Shown here: positions 18,511 to 27,799 of the stretch, piece by piece
How positions within the stretch are numbered: the first letter of the stretch is position 1
How the letters are laid out: each line of letters begins with the position of its first letter
Source: JAOXRU01 sp965247735
GTDB lineage: Bacteria > Bacteroidota > Bacteroidia > Flavobacteriales > Flavobacteriaceae
DNA length: 64,000 nt
NCBI GenBank assembly: GCA_965247735.1
Contig: CBDFHN010000002.1
Span: 558,001 to 622,000 of the forward strand
Direction of reading: 5' to 3'
Program-made: the position numbers and the translations under genes
Notes under the pieces: model-generated
The model's input: only the letters and a program-made list of their open reading frames with translations
What the model was told of the DNA's origin: nothing
Database searches by the model: none

Positions 18511-18607
18511 TTAACCTCGGGGCAAGCCTACGAGGCATGTAAAAGGATTAACCTTAATCATTCCGATACAAGCATCGGGGAATTAAACCCACTGGTGGGA
18601 TTAAATT
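18511..18607. repeat. Multi-hairpin intergenic repeat element
   Basis: Four dyads follow one another in under 90 bases: CCTCG/CGAGG at 18515-18535, GATTAA/TTAATC at 18546-18559, CCGAT/ATCGG at 18563-18578 and CCCAC/GTGGG at 18588-18599. It is GC-richer than its surroundings and lies between a terminator and the 3' end of the OmpA-family gene. Partial relics of the third and fourth dyads are seen at 4241-4267 and 35576-35607. It is probably an interspersed palindromic repeat of this genome; a genome-wide copy count is needed to confirm that. Confidence 0.55.
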
Positions 18608-18619
18608 AAAGGGTACATA

Positions 18620-19717
18620 TTATTTTATCAGCCTAAATTCTGTTCTTCTGTTTATAGCATGATCTCTTTCTGTACAAGAAACACCATCAGCACATCTGTT
18701 CTTTAGCTTTCGTTCTCCATAACCATTAGCTACTAACAAGCTAGAATTAACTCCTTTAGCCATTAAGTACGTCGCTACTGCCTTAGCTCTTCTTTCTGAT
18801 AGATCTTGATTGCTTACACTTTTTCCTCTAGAATCTGTATGAGAAGCAATTTCTAGTTTAACTCCAGGATTTTGCTTTAATACAGGCATTAATCGAGTAT
18901 CAATTAACCTTTTTGCTACACTAGTTAATGTTGCGCTTCCTAAATTCCATTGTATTGGTAATGCTTGGTACTCTACCAAAGCACATTCCACTACTCTCCA
19001 TGTTGTTAATCCACCTTTTTCTTTTAAAACTTCTTTAGTAACATCTTTGTAAATTGCAGCAATACTATTTTCTGTAGTATGGGCATCCTTTACTAAAATA
19101 GTTTTAGTAATTTCTTTATATACAGCTGGTATCTCTATTTCCACAACTCTTGCTGGCTCTACAACTACTGTTTTTATGTAACTCCCGTTTTTAGAAGCTA
19201 TACTTTTTGATCTGGTACTAACATCATCATTTATAATTTGTGTTTGTACGACCTCAAACTTAGCTGGATATCCCTTATAACACCAAAAACGACAATCGTC
19301 TGGATTACCAGAGGCACAATCAGGTGCAGCTGCGCCTAGCTCCCAAACTGCATAGGCTGGTTTTACTTCGATAATTTCTTCACTTGGTTTAAAAGTAGTA
19401 GGAATAATACTCAAACTATTTGCTCCAACTTTGGAAACAAATTCAACAGTTTCTTTACCATATTTTGCGGGTACAGCAGTAAATCTTTTACTTGCTTCTT
19501 TTACCAAAACCCTTTCGGTAACTGTTTTGTAGGTAGCAGGAATGGATTTTAAGACCTTATAAGCAGGTTTAATCATAACTTGTACTGTTTCATTTACATA
19601 TACATCAGGAGTAGTACAACGTACATAACATTTACCTGGTTCTGGGTTTTCTGGTAAATCTTGAGAAAACACTGTTGCAGAAAGTAACAGTGCAAATAAT
19701 AGATAAGTAGTTTTCAT
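18620..19717 (-). CDS. OmpA-family cell-envelope protein
   Basis: A 365-residue exported protein with a signal peptide (residues 1-18, ending VFSQ). A C-terminal OmpA-like peptidoglycan-binding domain covers about residues 255-365, with LEIASHTDSRGKSVSNQDLSERRAKAV as the diagnostic stretch. The N-terminal 250 residues contain internal copies of a unit with IPATYKTVTERVLVKEA near residue 40, IPAVYKEITKTILVKDA near 196 and AIYKDVTKEVL near 219. These suggest a tandem-duplicated segment. Several Cys pairs (CYVRCTTPD, CASGNPDDCRFWC) may form disulfides in the periplasm. It probably tethers the outer membrane or a partner to peptidoglycan. Confidence 0.85.
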   Translation of the reverse strand: MKTTYLLFALLLSATVFSQDLPENPEPGKCYVRCTTPDVYVNETVQVMIKPAYKVLKSIPATYKTVTERVLVKEASKRFTAVPAKYGKETVEFVSKVGANSLSIIPTTFKPSEEIIEVKPAYAVWELGAAAPDCASGNPDDCRFWCYKGYPAKFEVVQTQIINDDVSTRSKSIASKNGSYIKTVVVEPARVVEIEIPAVYKEITKTILVKDAHTTENSIAAIYKDVTKEVLKEKGGLTTWRVVECALVEYQALPIQWNLGSATLTSVAKRLIDTRLMPVLKQNPGVKLEIASHTDSRGKSVSNQDLSERRAKAVATYLMAKGVNSSLLVANGYGERKLKNRCADGVSCTERDHAINRRTEFRLIK

Positions 19718-20154
19718 TTCTTTGATAAATTAAATTAGTGTTTGATTTAGGTAGCGTGCAATCTTAAATAATCAATTAGTTAGTCATAGTTATATTCTTT
19801 TGCTTGAGTTTACAATGGTGAATACTTTAAACCGTAGGAAGTAAAGCCAAGAAAATCCATAAGTACGATATTCAATTATTGTCATTGCCTACATTTGTTT
19901 AGACACTAAGAAAAAACAGAAGTCACATTTAATTTTAACTATCTACCTTTTTCATTCCTTACCTAAAGCTTAGTTGCAAAAAAAATGACAAAAAGAACTG
20001 AACAACCTAAATCTACATTTGTATATTTATCTAAAAATGATAAAGTGCAGTATTTCACCGATTAAATATCACTGTTATATTTTTTGTCTATTTTTTAATT
20101 TTTTTTATCTTTAATAAAATATATTTACTGTAATACTAAAAAAACACGAAAACT
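19718..20154. other. 437-base divergent intergenic region
   Basis: No gene is seen. On the plus strand there are two perfect TACATTTG boxes, at 19890-19897 and 20014-20021, either of which could start a long-leader transcript toward the YegP-like gene. No clear box faces the OmpA-family gene, and no hairpin with a T-run was found. Confidence 0.4.
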
Positions 20155-20472
20155 ATGTTTGAAATATTTCAAAGTGAAAAGAATGAAAAGTACTACTTTA
20201 ACCTAAAGGCCAAAAACGGGCAAATTATAATGTCTAGTCAAGGATATACAGATAAAGGAGGTGCTGAAAACGGTATTGACTCTGTTAAAACCAACTGTAC
20301 CGATAATAATAAGTTTGAAAGAAAAACGGCGAAAAATGGTCAGTTTCACTTTAATTTAAAAGCTGGAAACGGACAAATTATTGGAAGTAGCGAGATGTAT
20401 ACTTCTGAAGCTGGTATGGAAAACGGAATTAAATCTGTTAAAACAAATGCTCCTTCAGCTGACACAAAATAA
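20155..20472 (+). CDS. YegP-like protein (two DUF1508 repeats)
   Basis: A 105-residue cytoplasmic protein made of two near-identical DUF1508 units, each reading YFNLKAKNGQII.SSQGYT..GG.ENGI.SVKTN. The first covers about residues 10-47 and the second about 59-97. Such proteins are widespread and of unclear function, sometimes linked to stress response. Length and double-repeat layout are normal for the family. A bidirectional terminator follows. Confidence 0.9.
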   Translation: MFEIFQSEKNEKYYFNLKAKNGQIIMSSQGYTDKGGAENGIDSVKTNCTDNNKFERKTAKNGQFHFNLKAGNGQIIGSSEMYTSEAGMENGIKSVKTNAPSADTK

Positions 20473-20494
20473 AGTGAATTTACCTAAAAAAGAC

Positions 20495-20527
20495 AACCAC
20501 TATCTTTAATTTGATAGTGGTTTTGTT
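20495..20527. terminator. Bidirectional terminator between yegP-like and threonine aldolase genes
   Basis: A 10-base stem (20495-20504 with 20513-20522, core CCACTATC/GATAGTGG) has a T-rich tail on the plus side (gtttttt) and a matching T-run on the minus side. Confidence 0.8.
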
Positions 20528-20529
20528 TT

Positions 20530-21549
20530 TTAAAACGATTTCAATAGTTCTAAAAAGGTATAGTGCATTTCGGAAGTATAATCCAAATGGGTTACTATTC
20601 TAAGTTTCCCTTGTCCCATTCCAATAATATAAACATTGTTTTTTTCTAATGTATTTAAAAAATTTGTATCACTAATAACACTCGTATCCAATTCAAAAAT
20701 AACAATATTGGTTTCTATATGTTCTACCTTTCTTACAAAGGCTAAACTTTCTAAAACAAACCCAATTTCTTTTGCTCTTTTATGATCTTCTGCTAATCTA
20801 TCAATATTATTATCTAAGGCATAAATACCAGCAGCAGCTAAATACCCAGCTTGACGCATTCCTCCTCCAAAGATTTTACGTACCCGAATAGCATCGTTTA
20901 TAAACTTCTCTGTTCCTAACAATACAGAACCTACCGGGCAACCCAATCCTTTACTTAAACATACTGATATAGAATCGAACAACTCTCCATATTTTTTTGG
21001 GTTTTCCCCTGTTGCTACTAAAGCATTCCATAATCTTGCACCATCCAAATGATAAGACAACCCGTTTGCCACACAGACCTCTTTAATTTTTTCCATTTCG
21101 TTACTATCCCAACAAGCACCACCGCCTTTATTGGTTGTGTTTTCTATACATACCAATGAGGTAAGCGGACTATGATAAAAATCAGGCGGATTAATTGCTT
21201 CTAAAACTTGGTCAGCTGTCATCATTCCTCTATCACCATCAACGAGACTACAAGATACTCCACTATTAAAGCTTATTCCACCTCCTTCGTAATTATAAAT
21301 ATGTGCATATTTATCACAAATCAATTGTTCGCCAGGATTGGTGTGCAATTTTATAGCCGTTTGATTTGCCATTGTTCCACTAGGAAAAAATAATGCTGCT
21401 TCCATACCAAAAAAATCTGCTACCTTCTTCTCCAAAGCATTTACAGATGGATCTTTTTTAAAAACATCATCACCTACTTCAGCTGTTAGCATTGCATTAA
21501 GCATTGCTTTTGTTGGTTTAGTAACAGTATCGCTTATTAAATTTATCAT
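20530..21549 (-). CDS. ltaE: Low-specificity L-threonine aldolase
   Basis: A ~339-residue PLP enzyme that splits threonine or allo-threonine into glycine and acetaldehyde. Seen: the family start MINLISDTVTKPTKAML, the conserved VGDDVFKKDPSVNALEKKVADFFG block, the PLP-binding residues in LHLDGAR-like SYHLDGARLWN, and the Schiff-base lysine in CLSKGLGCPVGSVL (about residue 197). A second in-frame ATG lies four codons earlier (21561). I prefer 21549, because a damaged copy of this gene's first 13 codons at 24494-24531 also starts there. Length is normal. Confidence 0.9.
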   Translation of the reverse strand: MINLISDTVTKPTKAMLNAMLTAEVGDDVFKKDPSVNALEKKVADFFGMEAALFFPSGTMANQTAIKLHTNPGEQLICDKYAHIYNYEGGGISFNSGVSCSLVDGDRGMMTADQVLEAINPPDFYHSPLTSLVCIENTTNKGGGACWDSNEMEKIKEVCVANGLSYHLDGARLWNALVATGENPKKYGELFDSISVCLSKGLGCPVGSVLLGTEKFINDAIRVRKIFGGGMRQAGYLAAAGIYALDNNIDRLAEDHKRAKEIGFVLESLAFVRKVEHIETNIVIFELDTSVISDTNFLNTLEKNNVYIIGMGQGKLRIVTHLDYTSEMHYTFLELLKSF

Positions 21550-21647
21550 TGTGTTATTCAATTAAAAAAGGCAAGTTAATTCATAAGACTAAGTTAACCA
21601 AACTAAAGCACATGGCATTGATGGGAGCATTAAGTTCTATCAAAAAA

Positions 21648-24401
21648 TTAATTATACTGACGCAGTATTTCATCTATTTTATCGCTCGTAACCCCACTTT
21701 CTTTAGCTAGCTTAACATACCGATTTGCATCTTTATTTTCGCCAAACATAAAAAATGATTTGGCTGCAAAAAACAATACGTCTTTATTAGCTGTATTTTC
21801 ATCAATATAGGGTTTACTTAATTCAAACAGATCTTTATCATTAACCTCAGTTACTGCTTGTAACGCAATACCCAACGTTTTTATAATAAGTTTTTTTTGA
21901 ATAATCGGATAACTAAACTTACAAATACGTACCACTAATAGCCAATTCTGGCCGCGATTTGTTTCACTAAGATAGCGCAACTTAGTACAAAAACTCAAAC
22001 GATTATCATCAAGTTCTAGTTTTCCTTCAAATTCATTTATTAATGTCTCCAGCAAATCTAGCCTTTCATTACGCTTGTCCTTGTGATAATCAGTAAAAAG
22101 AAATGGGTATATGCTGGTTATCAAATGTTCCAAAGAAATGTTTCTTGATTGGTTCGTTTTATTTTCCATAAACACCATATATGGAATAATAGCGTCTAGG
22201 CTGTTTGTTTGTACCCCTATATCATGACATAAACTTAACGTGATATCGAAAATAGCACTACTGTTACCTTTTCTAAAAATACCTTCTAAAAAAACAATAA
22301 TCTCATCTGTTGACTGGTTTTTTAAATAATGCTGGATAAAACTAACTGCACCATTAAACGCTGGCCAATCAAATTGCATTAGCTCTCTAAAAAATGTAAG
22401 AGCAATGTCTTTATCAATATCTGCCTCATGAAGCAAATCAAGCACTTCATAAATATTTTCTTGCAAAAATTCTTCATTTTCTTTCACATTCATTGACGAG
22501 ATCGACGCAGAAATTATATCGTGATCGTCTTCATTTAATAAATGAGAATAATCCTTCATTGCGATTAGCGTTTGACACTGTTCAGCAATTTGGGAATGAA
22601 AAACATTCGCTACTGATGCTTTTGAAATAGATTTGTATAAATTGTTGAAATACTCTTTTCCGCTATAACCTTTACCTTCTTCATAATATTCTTTTAATAC
22701 TTTCCATAACTGATCTAACTCTACCTGAACCTTAATCTTAGCAAAAGCATAAGCAAATAACTGATCAGCCTGGTCTCCTGTTTCTGAATTTAAAAAATCG
22801 TTATGTTGTATCTCTAGTACTTTTATAAGTGCAACTGTTGAAAAATGTGGGAAATAGGTATCAATAATTTTGTCTTGAACTGTACCTGAAAAATAGCGAT
22901 GCCCATAATCATAGCGATCACAAGATTTTTTAAAAATAGCAACAAATGCAATTTCAAGAGATTCACTATTTCTTCTTAAAACTTCATCTAAAGCTAATAA
23001 AGTAACCTTAAAATTATCCAGACCAATATTTACTAATGTCATTGAAAGTAATTTAACTAGTGTACTTTCTGACAGCCGTTCTGCAAACTGAATAAAATTA
23101 GTATCTAACAGCGGAATTTTCATTAGTTTTTCTTCTTCCCAAGGAATCTCAAAATACCCAATCAAAGTCTTTTTATCACTTTTTGAAGCTTCTACTAATG
23201 TTGCTAGCTGATCAATAGCTGACTCAAACTCCTCTAAATTGCAATCATTTAGCGAAGCTATTATCATTTTTGGCTCGGGAAGACTCATCAAACTCTTAGC
23301 TGCCTCTAGTTTCTTTAATTGCTTACTACTTGCAATTAGTTCTGTTAGGTTATTTAACCTAAGTATCGGGCTAAAATCTTTAATATAATTACATTTTTTA
23401 ATATCGATAAACTCCAAAGTATCAATACCAGCGAGTGCCCCAATATCTTCCACATCAGATTTACGCAAATCCAAATATTTCAAAGGGAGCTGCGCTATAC
23501 CCTCTAAGGATTCGAGTGATTCTGTATCTTTAAGGATTAGTGTTTCTAAACTTGTAAATTCCTTAAGGCTATGCAAATTTGTAAGCGCTGCCCCTTCTAA
23601 ATTTAGCTCTTTAATAGCTGACTTGTTACTCACAAAATCAAGATTCTCAATTTCACAATCAATCAGCTCTAAAAAATTTAAATTGTTTAATTTTTCAAAT
23701 ACATCAAGATGTTCTGGGTTTTCTTCTGCATCAAAAGAATCTCTAAAGGAGAGTGTTTTAAGTTGAGAAAGCTGAGCCAATTCAGTTGGCACATCAGGAA
23801 TATGAGCGTGGTAATAAAGTGATTCCAACTGAGAAAGCTGCCCTATGGAAGCACAGAAAGGCAGATTCATAGCAGTTGTAGAAATCGTTAGCGATTTTAA
23901 AGATGATAAACCTTCTAAAGGTAAATCCTTAAACATACAATCTCTTAAGAACAGTTCTTTAAGCTTTTTAAATTTACTGATTTCGGGCGATAATTTCCGG
24001 AACGTTTTATTGTCACTCCCCCATAATGTTAAGGAAACTAGGTTAGGATAATTTTTATAAATATTTTCTACCGCACCTTCCCACTGTTCAATAACAATGC
24101 TCAATTTTTCTAATTTTGGGATAGCTGGTAACTCATCTATAGCAATAGTTGAAAACAAAATCAAGCTTGTGATGTGAGTCAGTTGACTTAGGCTTACTCC
24201 AAGTTTATACACATTGTCACCATCGCTAGATAGTTGCAAAATAGCAATATTGGGATAGTCATTAAGGATTGCATCTATTTCAACAATACCAGCACAGCCT
24301 CTGATTTGAAGTTCATTGGTTTCAGGATATTCTTTAAGACAACTAGCAATAGATTCTGATTGTGAAATTATGAGCGTATTGGACGAACTATAGTATTCCA
24401 T
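21648..24401 (-). CDS. Large leucine-rich-repeat protein with helical C-terminal half
   Basis: A 917-residue cytoplasmic-looking protein without a signal peptide. Residues about 25-390 hold around 15 leucine-rich repeats of the LxxLxLxxCxLxxLP type, for example KLKELFLRDCMFKDLPLEGLSSLKSL. Residues about 400-900 are alpha-helical, rich in Leu, Asp and Lys, with an armadillo/HEAT-like feel (DKDIALTFFRELMQFDWPAF). Such proteins usually act as protein-binding scaffolds; no enzymatic motif is seen. It sits between threonine aldolase and a damaged fragment of that gene's start, suggesting it entered by insertion or duplication at this spot. Function unknown. Confidence 0.8.
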   Translation of the reverse strand: MEYYSSSNTLIISQSESIASCLKEYPETNELQIRGCAGIVEIDAILNDYPNIAILQLSSDGDNVYKLGVSLSQLTHITSLILFSTIAIDELPAIPKLEKLSIVIEQWEGAVENIYKNYPNLVSLTLWGSDNKTFRKLSPEISKFKKLKELFLRDCMFKDLPLEGLSSLKSLTISTTAMNLPFCASIGQLSQLESLYYHAHIPDVPTELAQLSQLKTLSFRDSFDAEENPEHLDVFEKLNNLNFLELIDCEIENLDFVSNKSAIKELNLEGAALTNLHSLKEFTSLETLILKDTESLESLEGIAQLPLKYLDLRKSDVEDIGALAGIDTLEFIDIKKCNYIKDFSPILRLNNLTELIASSKQLKKLEAAKSLMSLPEPKMIIASLNDCNLEEFESAIDQLATLVEASKSDKKTLIGYFEIPWEEEKLMKIPLLDTNFIQFAERLSESTLVKLLSMTLVNIGLDNFKVTLLALDEVLRRNSESLEIAFVAIFKKSCDRYDYGHRYFSGTVQDKIIDTYFPHFSTVALIKVLEIQHNDFLNSETGDQADQLFAYAFAKIKVQVELDQLWKVLKEYYEEGKGYSGKEYFNNLYKSISKASVANVFHSQIAEQCQTLIAMKDYSHLLNEDDHDIISASISSMNVKENEEFLQENIYEVLDLLHEADIDKDIALTFFRELMQFDWPAFNGAVSFIQHYLKNQSTDEIIVFLEGIFRKGNSSAIFDITLSLCHDIGVQTNSLDAIIPYMVFMENKTNQSRNISLEHLITSIYPFLFTDYHKDKRNERLDLLETLINEFEGKLELDDNRLSFCTKLRYLSETNRGQNWLLVVRICKFSYPIIQKKLIIKTLGIALQAVTEVNDKDLFELSKPYIDENTANKDVLFFAAKSFFMFGENKDANRYVKLAKESGVTSDKIDEILRQYN

Positions 24402-24877
24402 TGTTTTTAAAAATTTTTGAGGCTTTTGTAGCTATTTAAAATAATAAGTATAAGTGAATAATTTCACCTTAGCTGTTTAACAATATATCAAACGTTGGTT
24501 TAGTAATAGTATTACTTATTAAGCTTATCATTTTATATTTGCTGAAAAATTAAAAGATAAGAGCTTTCCATCGTTTCTTTTTAAATAAATAACTCTTACT
24601 CAAAAATTAAAATTACGTATTGGACTTCTTAGTACAAAAACAACATACTTATAATAAAAAAATATTACATTAAAGCGCACTACATCAACCTATAAATCAT
24701 CCATACCTCAAAACTTCCCCTTCATAACTACACATAGTATTTTTTATAAAACAAGCCAAACACGTATTAATGTTCTTTCTTTTACTAAAAATACCGCTTA
24801 CTTTAATCAAATAATTAAACCATTTTCAACGTTTATAGTCATAGTTAATGTTCTTAACCATTAGAATCTAAAACAGT
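24402..24877. other. 476-base gap before the sulfatase gene
   Basis: The only feature I can name is the threonine aldolase start fragment (24469-24531), listed separately. A perfect TATATTTGC box is at 24534-24542 on the plus strand, but it is 336 bases from the sulfatase start. The rest is AT-rich with no stable hairpin seen. Confidence 0.4.
24469..24531 (-). pseudogene. Fragment of a threonine aldolase 5' end
   Basis: From ATG at 24531 the minus strand reads MISLISNTITKPT, then unrelated codons, and stops at 24469-24471. The intact gene 3 kb away reads MINLISDTVTKPT. At DNA level 34 of 39 bases match (24494-24532 against 21512-21550), and the matching stops just after the PT codons. The similarity is in frame and in the same orientation, so it is a true relic of a second copy. 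Confidence 0.75.
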
Positions 24878-26194
24878 ATGAAATCAGTTTCCCCAAAATT
24901 TATCGTTACAATACTTTGCATAAGTCTACTTTGTGCCTGCACTATTGAAGATGAATATACTATTCTAAAACCATCTACTAACTCACCCAATATATTATTA
25001 TTAATTATGGATGATGTTGGTTTAGATGCCATGCCTGGTTATGATCTGGGTAGTACCAAACCTCATATGCCTATATTACAAAATCTCATGAATACTGGAC
25101 TAAAATTTAATAACCTATGGTCCAATCCTACCTGCAACCCTACCAGAGCAAGTATGCTAACTGGTAAATATGGATTTAGAAATGGAGTTACCAAAGTGGG
25201 TGACGAATTACCCATTTCAGAAACTTCTTTACAAGATTATATTAGAACCAATACTGGAGATGCTTATGCAAATGCCGTTATTGGAAAATGGCACTTATCT
25301 AGTTTAGAAAACCATCCTACAGCTATTGGTATCGATTATTATGCAGGTTTGCTTTCTGGAGGTGTACAATCATACTGGGATTGGAATCTAACCCTAGATG
25401 GTGTTACCAATGCCAATAGCAGCTATAGTACTACAAAATTTACAGATTTAGCTATTAACTGGATAGATCAACAATCTAAACCTTGGTTTTTGTGGCTTGC
25501 CTATAACGCTCCTCATACTCCTTTTCACTTGCCTCCTACGGATTTGCATTATCAGGGTAATTTGCCCACGGATCAAACGAGTATAGATGCCAATCCACAG
25601 CCCTATTATATGGCTATGCTTGAAGCCATGGACACCGAAATTGGAAGGCTACTAAATAGTATGTCTCAGGAAGAAAAAGACAATACCATTATTATTTGTA
25701 TTGGCGATAATGGCACACCAGCTCAGGTAGTACAAGAATATAATAAATATAGGGCAAAAGGAACGGTATACCAAGGTGGTATTAATGTTCCAATGGTAAT
25801 TTCTGGTAAAAATGTAAGCAGGATTAACGAGTCAGAAAATGCCTTGCTAAACACTACAGATTTATTTGTTACCATTGCCAGACTTGCTGGTGTTACCATT
25901 GATGAACTTCATGATAGCAAAAACTTTACAGGCTTATTGTCGAATCCTGCTTCAGATAAAAGAACCTATGTATTTGCCGAAAATGGTATAAGTGATAATA
26001 GCTCAGATGTTACGATTAGAAATACCACCCACAAATACATACTTTTTGCTGATGGAACTGAGGCATTATTCAACCTTGAAGAAAACCCTTTAGAATCACC
26101 AAACTTACTAAACAGCAATCAGTTGCCACTTAGCAACACCAATACACAAATGTTAACAGCGCTTAAAACAGCTTTAACAAATATTAAAAATTAA
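24878..26194 (+). CDS. Sulfatase-family lipoprotein
   Basis: A 438-residue exported enzyme. It has a lipoprotein signal (lipobox Cys about residue 21, LLCAC), a metal-site DD pair (residues 45-46), and the sulfatase signature CNPTRASMLTGK. Cys86 in that signature would be converted to formylglycine by a maturase. A second signature (GKWHL) follows. It would release sulfate from sulfated polysaccharides or other sulfate esters at the cell envelope, as is common in marine Bacteroidota. No polysaccharide-utilisation (SusC/D) genes are next to it, so its substrate is open. Phosphonate or phosphodiester hydrolysis is a less likely alternative. Confidence 0.88.
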   Translation: MKSVSPKFIVTILCISLLCACTIEDEYTILKPSTNSPNILLLIMDDVGLDAMPGYDLGSTKPHMPILQNLMNTGLKFNNLWSNPTCNPTRASMLTGKYGFRNGVTKVGDELPISETSLQDYIRTNTGDAYANAVIGKWHLSSLENHPTAIGIDYYAGLLSGGVQSYWDWNLTLDGVTNANSSYSTTKFTDLAINWIDQQSKPWFLWLAYNAPHTPFHLPPTDLHYQGNLPTDQTSIDANPQPYYMAMLEAMDTEIGRLLNSMSQEEKDNTIIICIGDNGTPAQVVQEYNKYRAKGTVYQGGINVPMVISGKNVSRINESENALLNTTDLFVTIARLAGVTIDELHDSKNFTGLLSNPASDKRTYVFAENGISDNSSDVTIRNTTHKYILFADGTEALFNLEENPLESPNLLNSNQLPLSNTNTQMLTALKTALTNIKN

Positions 26195-26312
26195 CGACTA
26201 AGTACGCTGTAATGAAACAATAACTTGATACACATCGGATAAAAATGATACTATAACATTATCTAATGTTAAATAAATGCCTACACTCTTCTTAATAGCA
26301 ACTTTTAGTAGT

Positions 26313-26320
26313 ATATTTGC
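26313..26320 (+). promoter_or_regulatory. Candidate -7 box (TATATTTG) for the DedA-like gene
   Basis: A perfect TAnnTTTG followed by C, 29 bases before the start codon at 26350. Confidence 0.4.
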
Positions 26321-26349
26321 AGGCTCTAAAAAAGAATTGCAAATAGAAA

Positions 26350-26955
26350 ATGAAGCCCAAGAAGAAGCCCAAATTCAAGTTATTACATCAGTATTATAGT
26401 TATACTGGTTTTTATTCATTTGTAGGTAAAAGTCTAAAAAAGGCGATACTTCCTATAGTTGCTGTTGTAGTGGCTATATTTTTATTGAATAAATATGTTA
26501 TTAATTTTGGGGATTTGTTTCAAGGTATTACTGAAACCTTTTCTCCTATTGCTATACTATCTATATTTTTTGCTTCTGAATCAATTTTAGGGTTAATTCC
26601 ACCAGAAATTTTTATTGCATGGTCTAATAAAACTGATTCTCCTATATATTACCTATCCTTATTAGCATTATTATCATATATGGGTGGTATCGTTTCTTTC
26701 TTTATTGGTAGAGCTATTTTAAAAATACCATCGGTATACAACTACTTTGAGGTGAAAATGGAAAAGCAAATGAAAAACATTAGAAAATGGGGAGGATTCC
26801 TTATTATTGTTGGAGCTTTGCTTCCTATTCCTTTTTCTATGACCAGCATTGCAGCCGGAACCATAAACTATAAGTTTTCTAATTACTTATTATTCGGATT
26901 ATTAAGATTTGTACGCTTCTATGTATTTGCACTTGCCATTTTCAATATGCTTTAA
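26350..26955 (+). CDS. DedA/VTT-domain membrane protein
   Basis: A 201-residue inner membrane protein with four to six hydrophobic segments. The re-entrant-loop signature of DedA/VTT (SNARE-associated) proteins is visible as SFFIGRAILKIPSVYNYFE and GALLPIPFSMTSIAAG, where a helix breaks around proline-rich turns. DedA relatives are linked to flipping of undecaprenyl phosphate and other lipids, and to membrane homeostasis. The N-terminus is basic and cytoplasmic. It is followed directly by a dead transposase. Confidence 0.75.
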   Translation: MKPKKKPKFKLLHQYYSYTGFYSFVGKSLKKAILPIVAVVVAIFLLNKYVINFGDLFQGITETFSPIAILSIFFASESILGLIPPEIFIAWSNKTDSPIYYLSLLALLSYMGGIVSFFIGRAILKIPSVYNYFEVKMEKQMKNIRKWGGFLIIVGALLPIPFSMTSIAAGTINYKFSNYLLFGLLRFVRFYVFALAIFNML

Positions 26956-26968
26956 TTAGTAATGCGAA

Positions 26969-27640
26969 TCAAGAGTAAAAAATTGGCGTAATAAAAGCAG
27001 CAGCTAATCTTCCGTATACATGAAGGTTCAACCCTTTTATGGACCTAACTTTACTTGCTTTTTGTATATCTGCTTTTTCAATGAGCCAACTAAATAAGGC
27101 CTCAATGGGTTGTCTAATTTTTGATACTGCCCTTGAATACAGGTCGTTTGTAGCTCTGTCAAATTTTTTCAAAACATCAACCATTCCTTTGGTAGCCTTT
27201 ACAGGGGTCAACATCTCTGAATTGAATTTGTTATTAATGTTTGTAAAAAAAATCGAGGAGTTATATATTTTATCTCCAAAAAAAGTTCGATTTTCTTTTC
27301 AGACCAAGCCTCTTTAAAATAATGTAAAGTTGTTCACAGAAGCTAATGTAAATACAATTTGTTCTGGATGCGGTAATTTATTTGGATTACAAAAGCCTAA
27401 AGCATGAAGTTTCATTCCGTAATAACACATACTCTTGGTAGAGCAATACCCTTTGTCCGTAATTTCAGGAACAACTTTAACTGTACGTTTTCCTGAACAA
27501 GTAACAATAGGCATTGAATCTGAGACACTATATTTTGCTGAACACTCCTTTGGTGCAAACTCCGTTAGAAGCATCTCTACAAAGGTATTCATAACATTAG
27601 TAAGGGTAATATAGTTTATTTTGAAATGCAAAGCTCTTTA
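26969..27640 (-). pseudogene. Degenerate DDE transposase remnant
   Basis: Read leftward, the frame gives SMPIVTCSGKR, then GYCSTKSMCYYGMKLHALG, then SVNNFTLF and a TAA stop, then a TGA stop at about 27300. It continues in the same frame with ENRTFFGDKIY (the second DDE aspartate block) and ends at RQPIEALFSWLIEKADIQKA and VYGRLAAAFI. So it is one transposase frame broken by two stops, with its N-terminal part missing. Family is uncertain (IS4/IS982-like). No inverted terminal repeats were found. It is immobile on its own. It separates the DedA-like gene from the seven-gene isoprenoid-linked operon. Confidence 0.75.
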
Positions 27641-27752
27641 AGGCTAGTAATTATATCATTTTTAAATTATAATAACTTAAAAATAGCACTAAATTAACCA
27701 AAATAGTATAAATAGTTGATTTTAAGAAAATAAAAAGCTACATATTGAGGTT

Positions 27753-27760
27753 TACATTTG
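27753..27760 (+). promoter_or_regulatory. Candidate -7 box (TACATTTG) for the seven-gene operon
   Basis: A perfect TAnnTTTG, 39 bases before the first start codon at 27800 and identical in sequence to the his-leader box. No -33 TTG at the usual spacing. Confidence 0.45.
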
Positions 27761-27799
27761 TTTTTTTTGTACTTTTAGTTTGAACTAAATAACACTATC

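Noticed and set aside
26969..27631. Two separate small minus-strand genes
   Set aside because: They are in one frame with transposase motifs on both sides of two stop codons; together they are one dead transposase.
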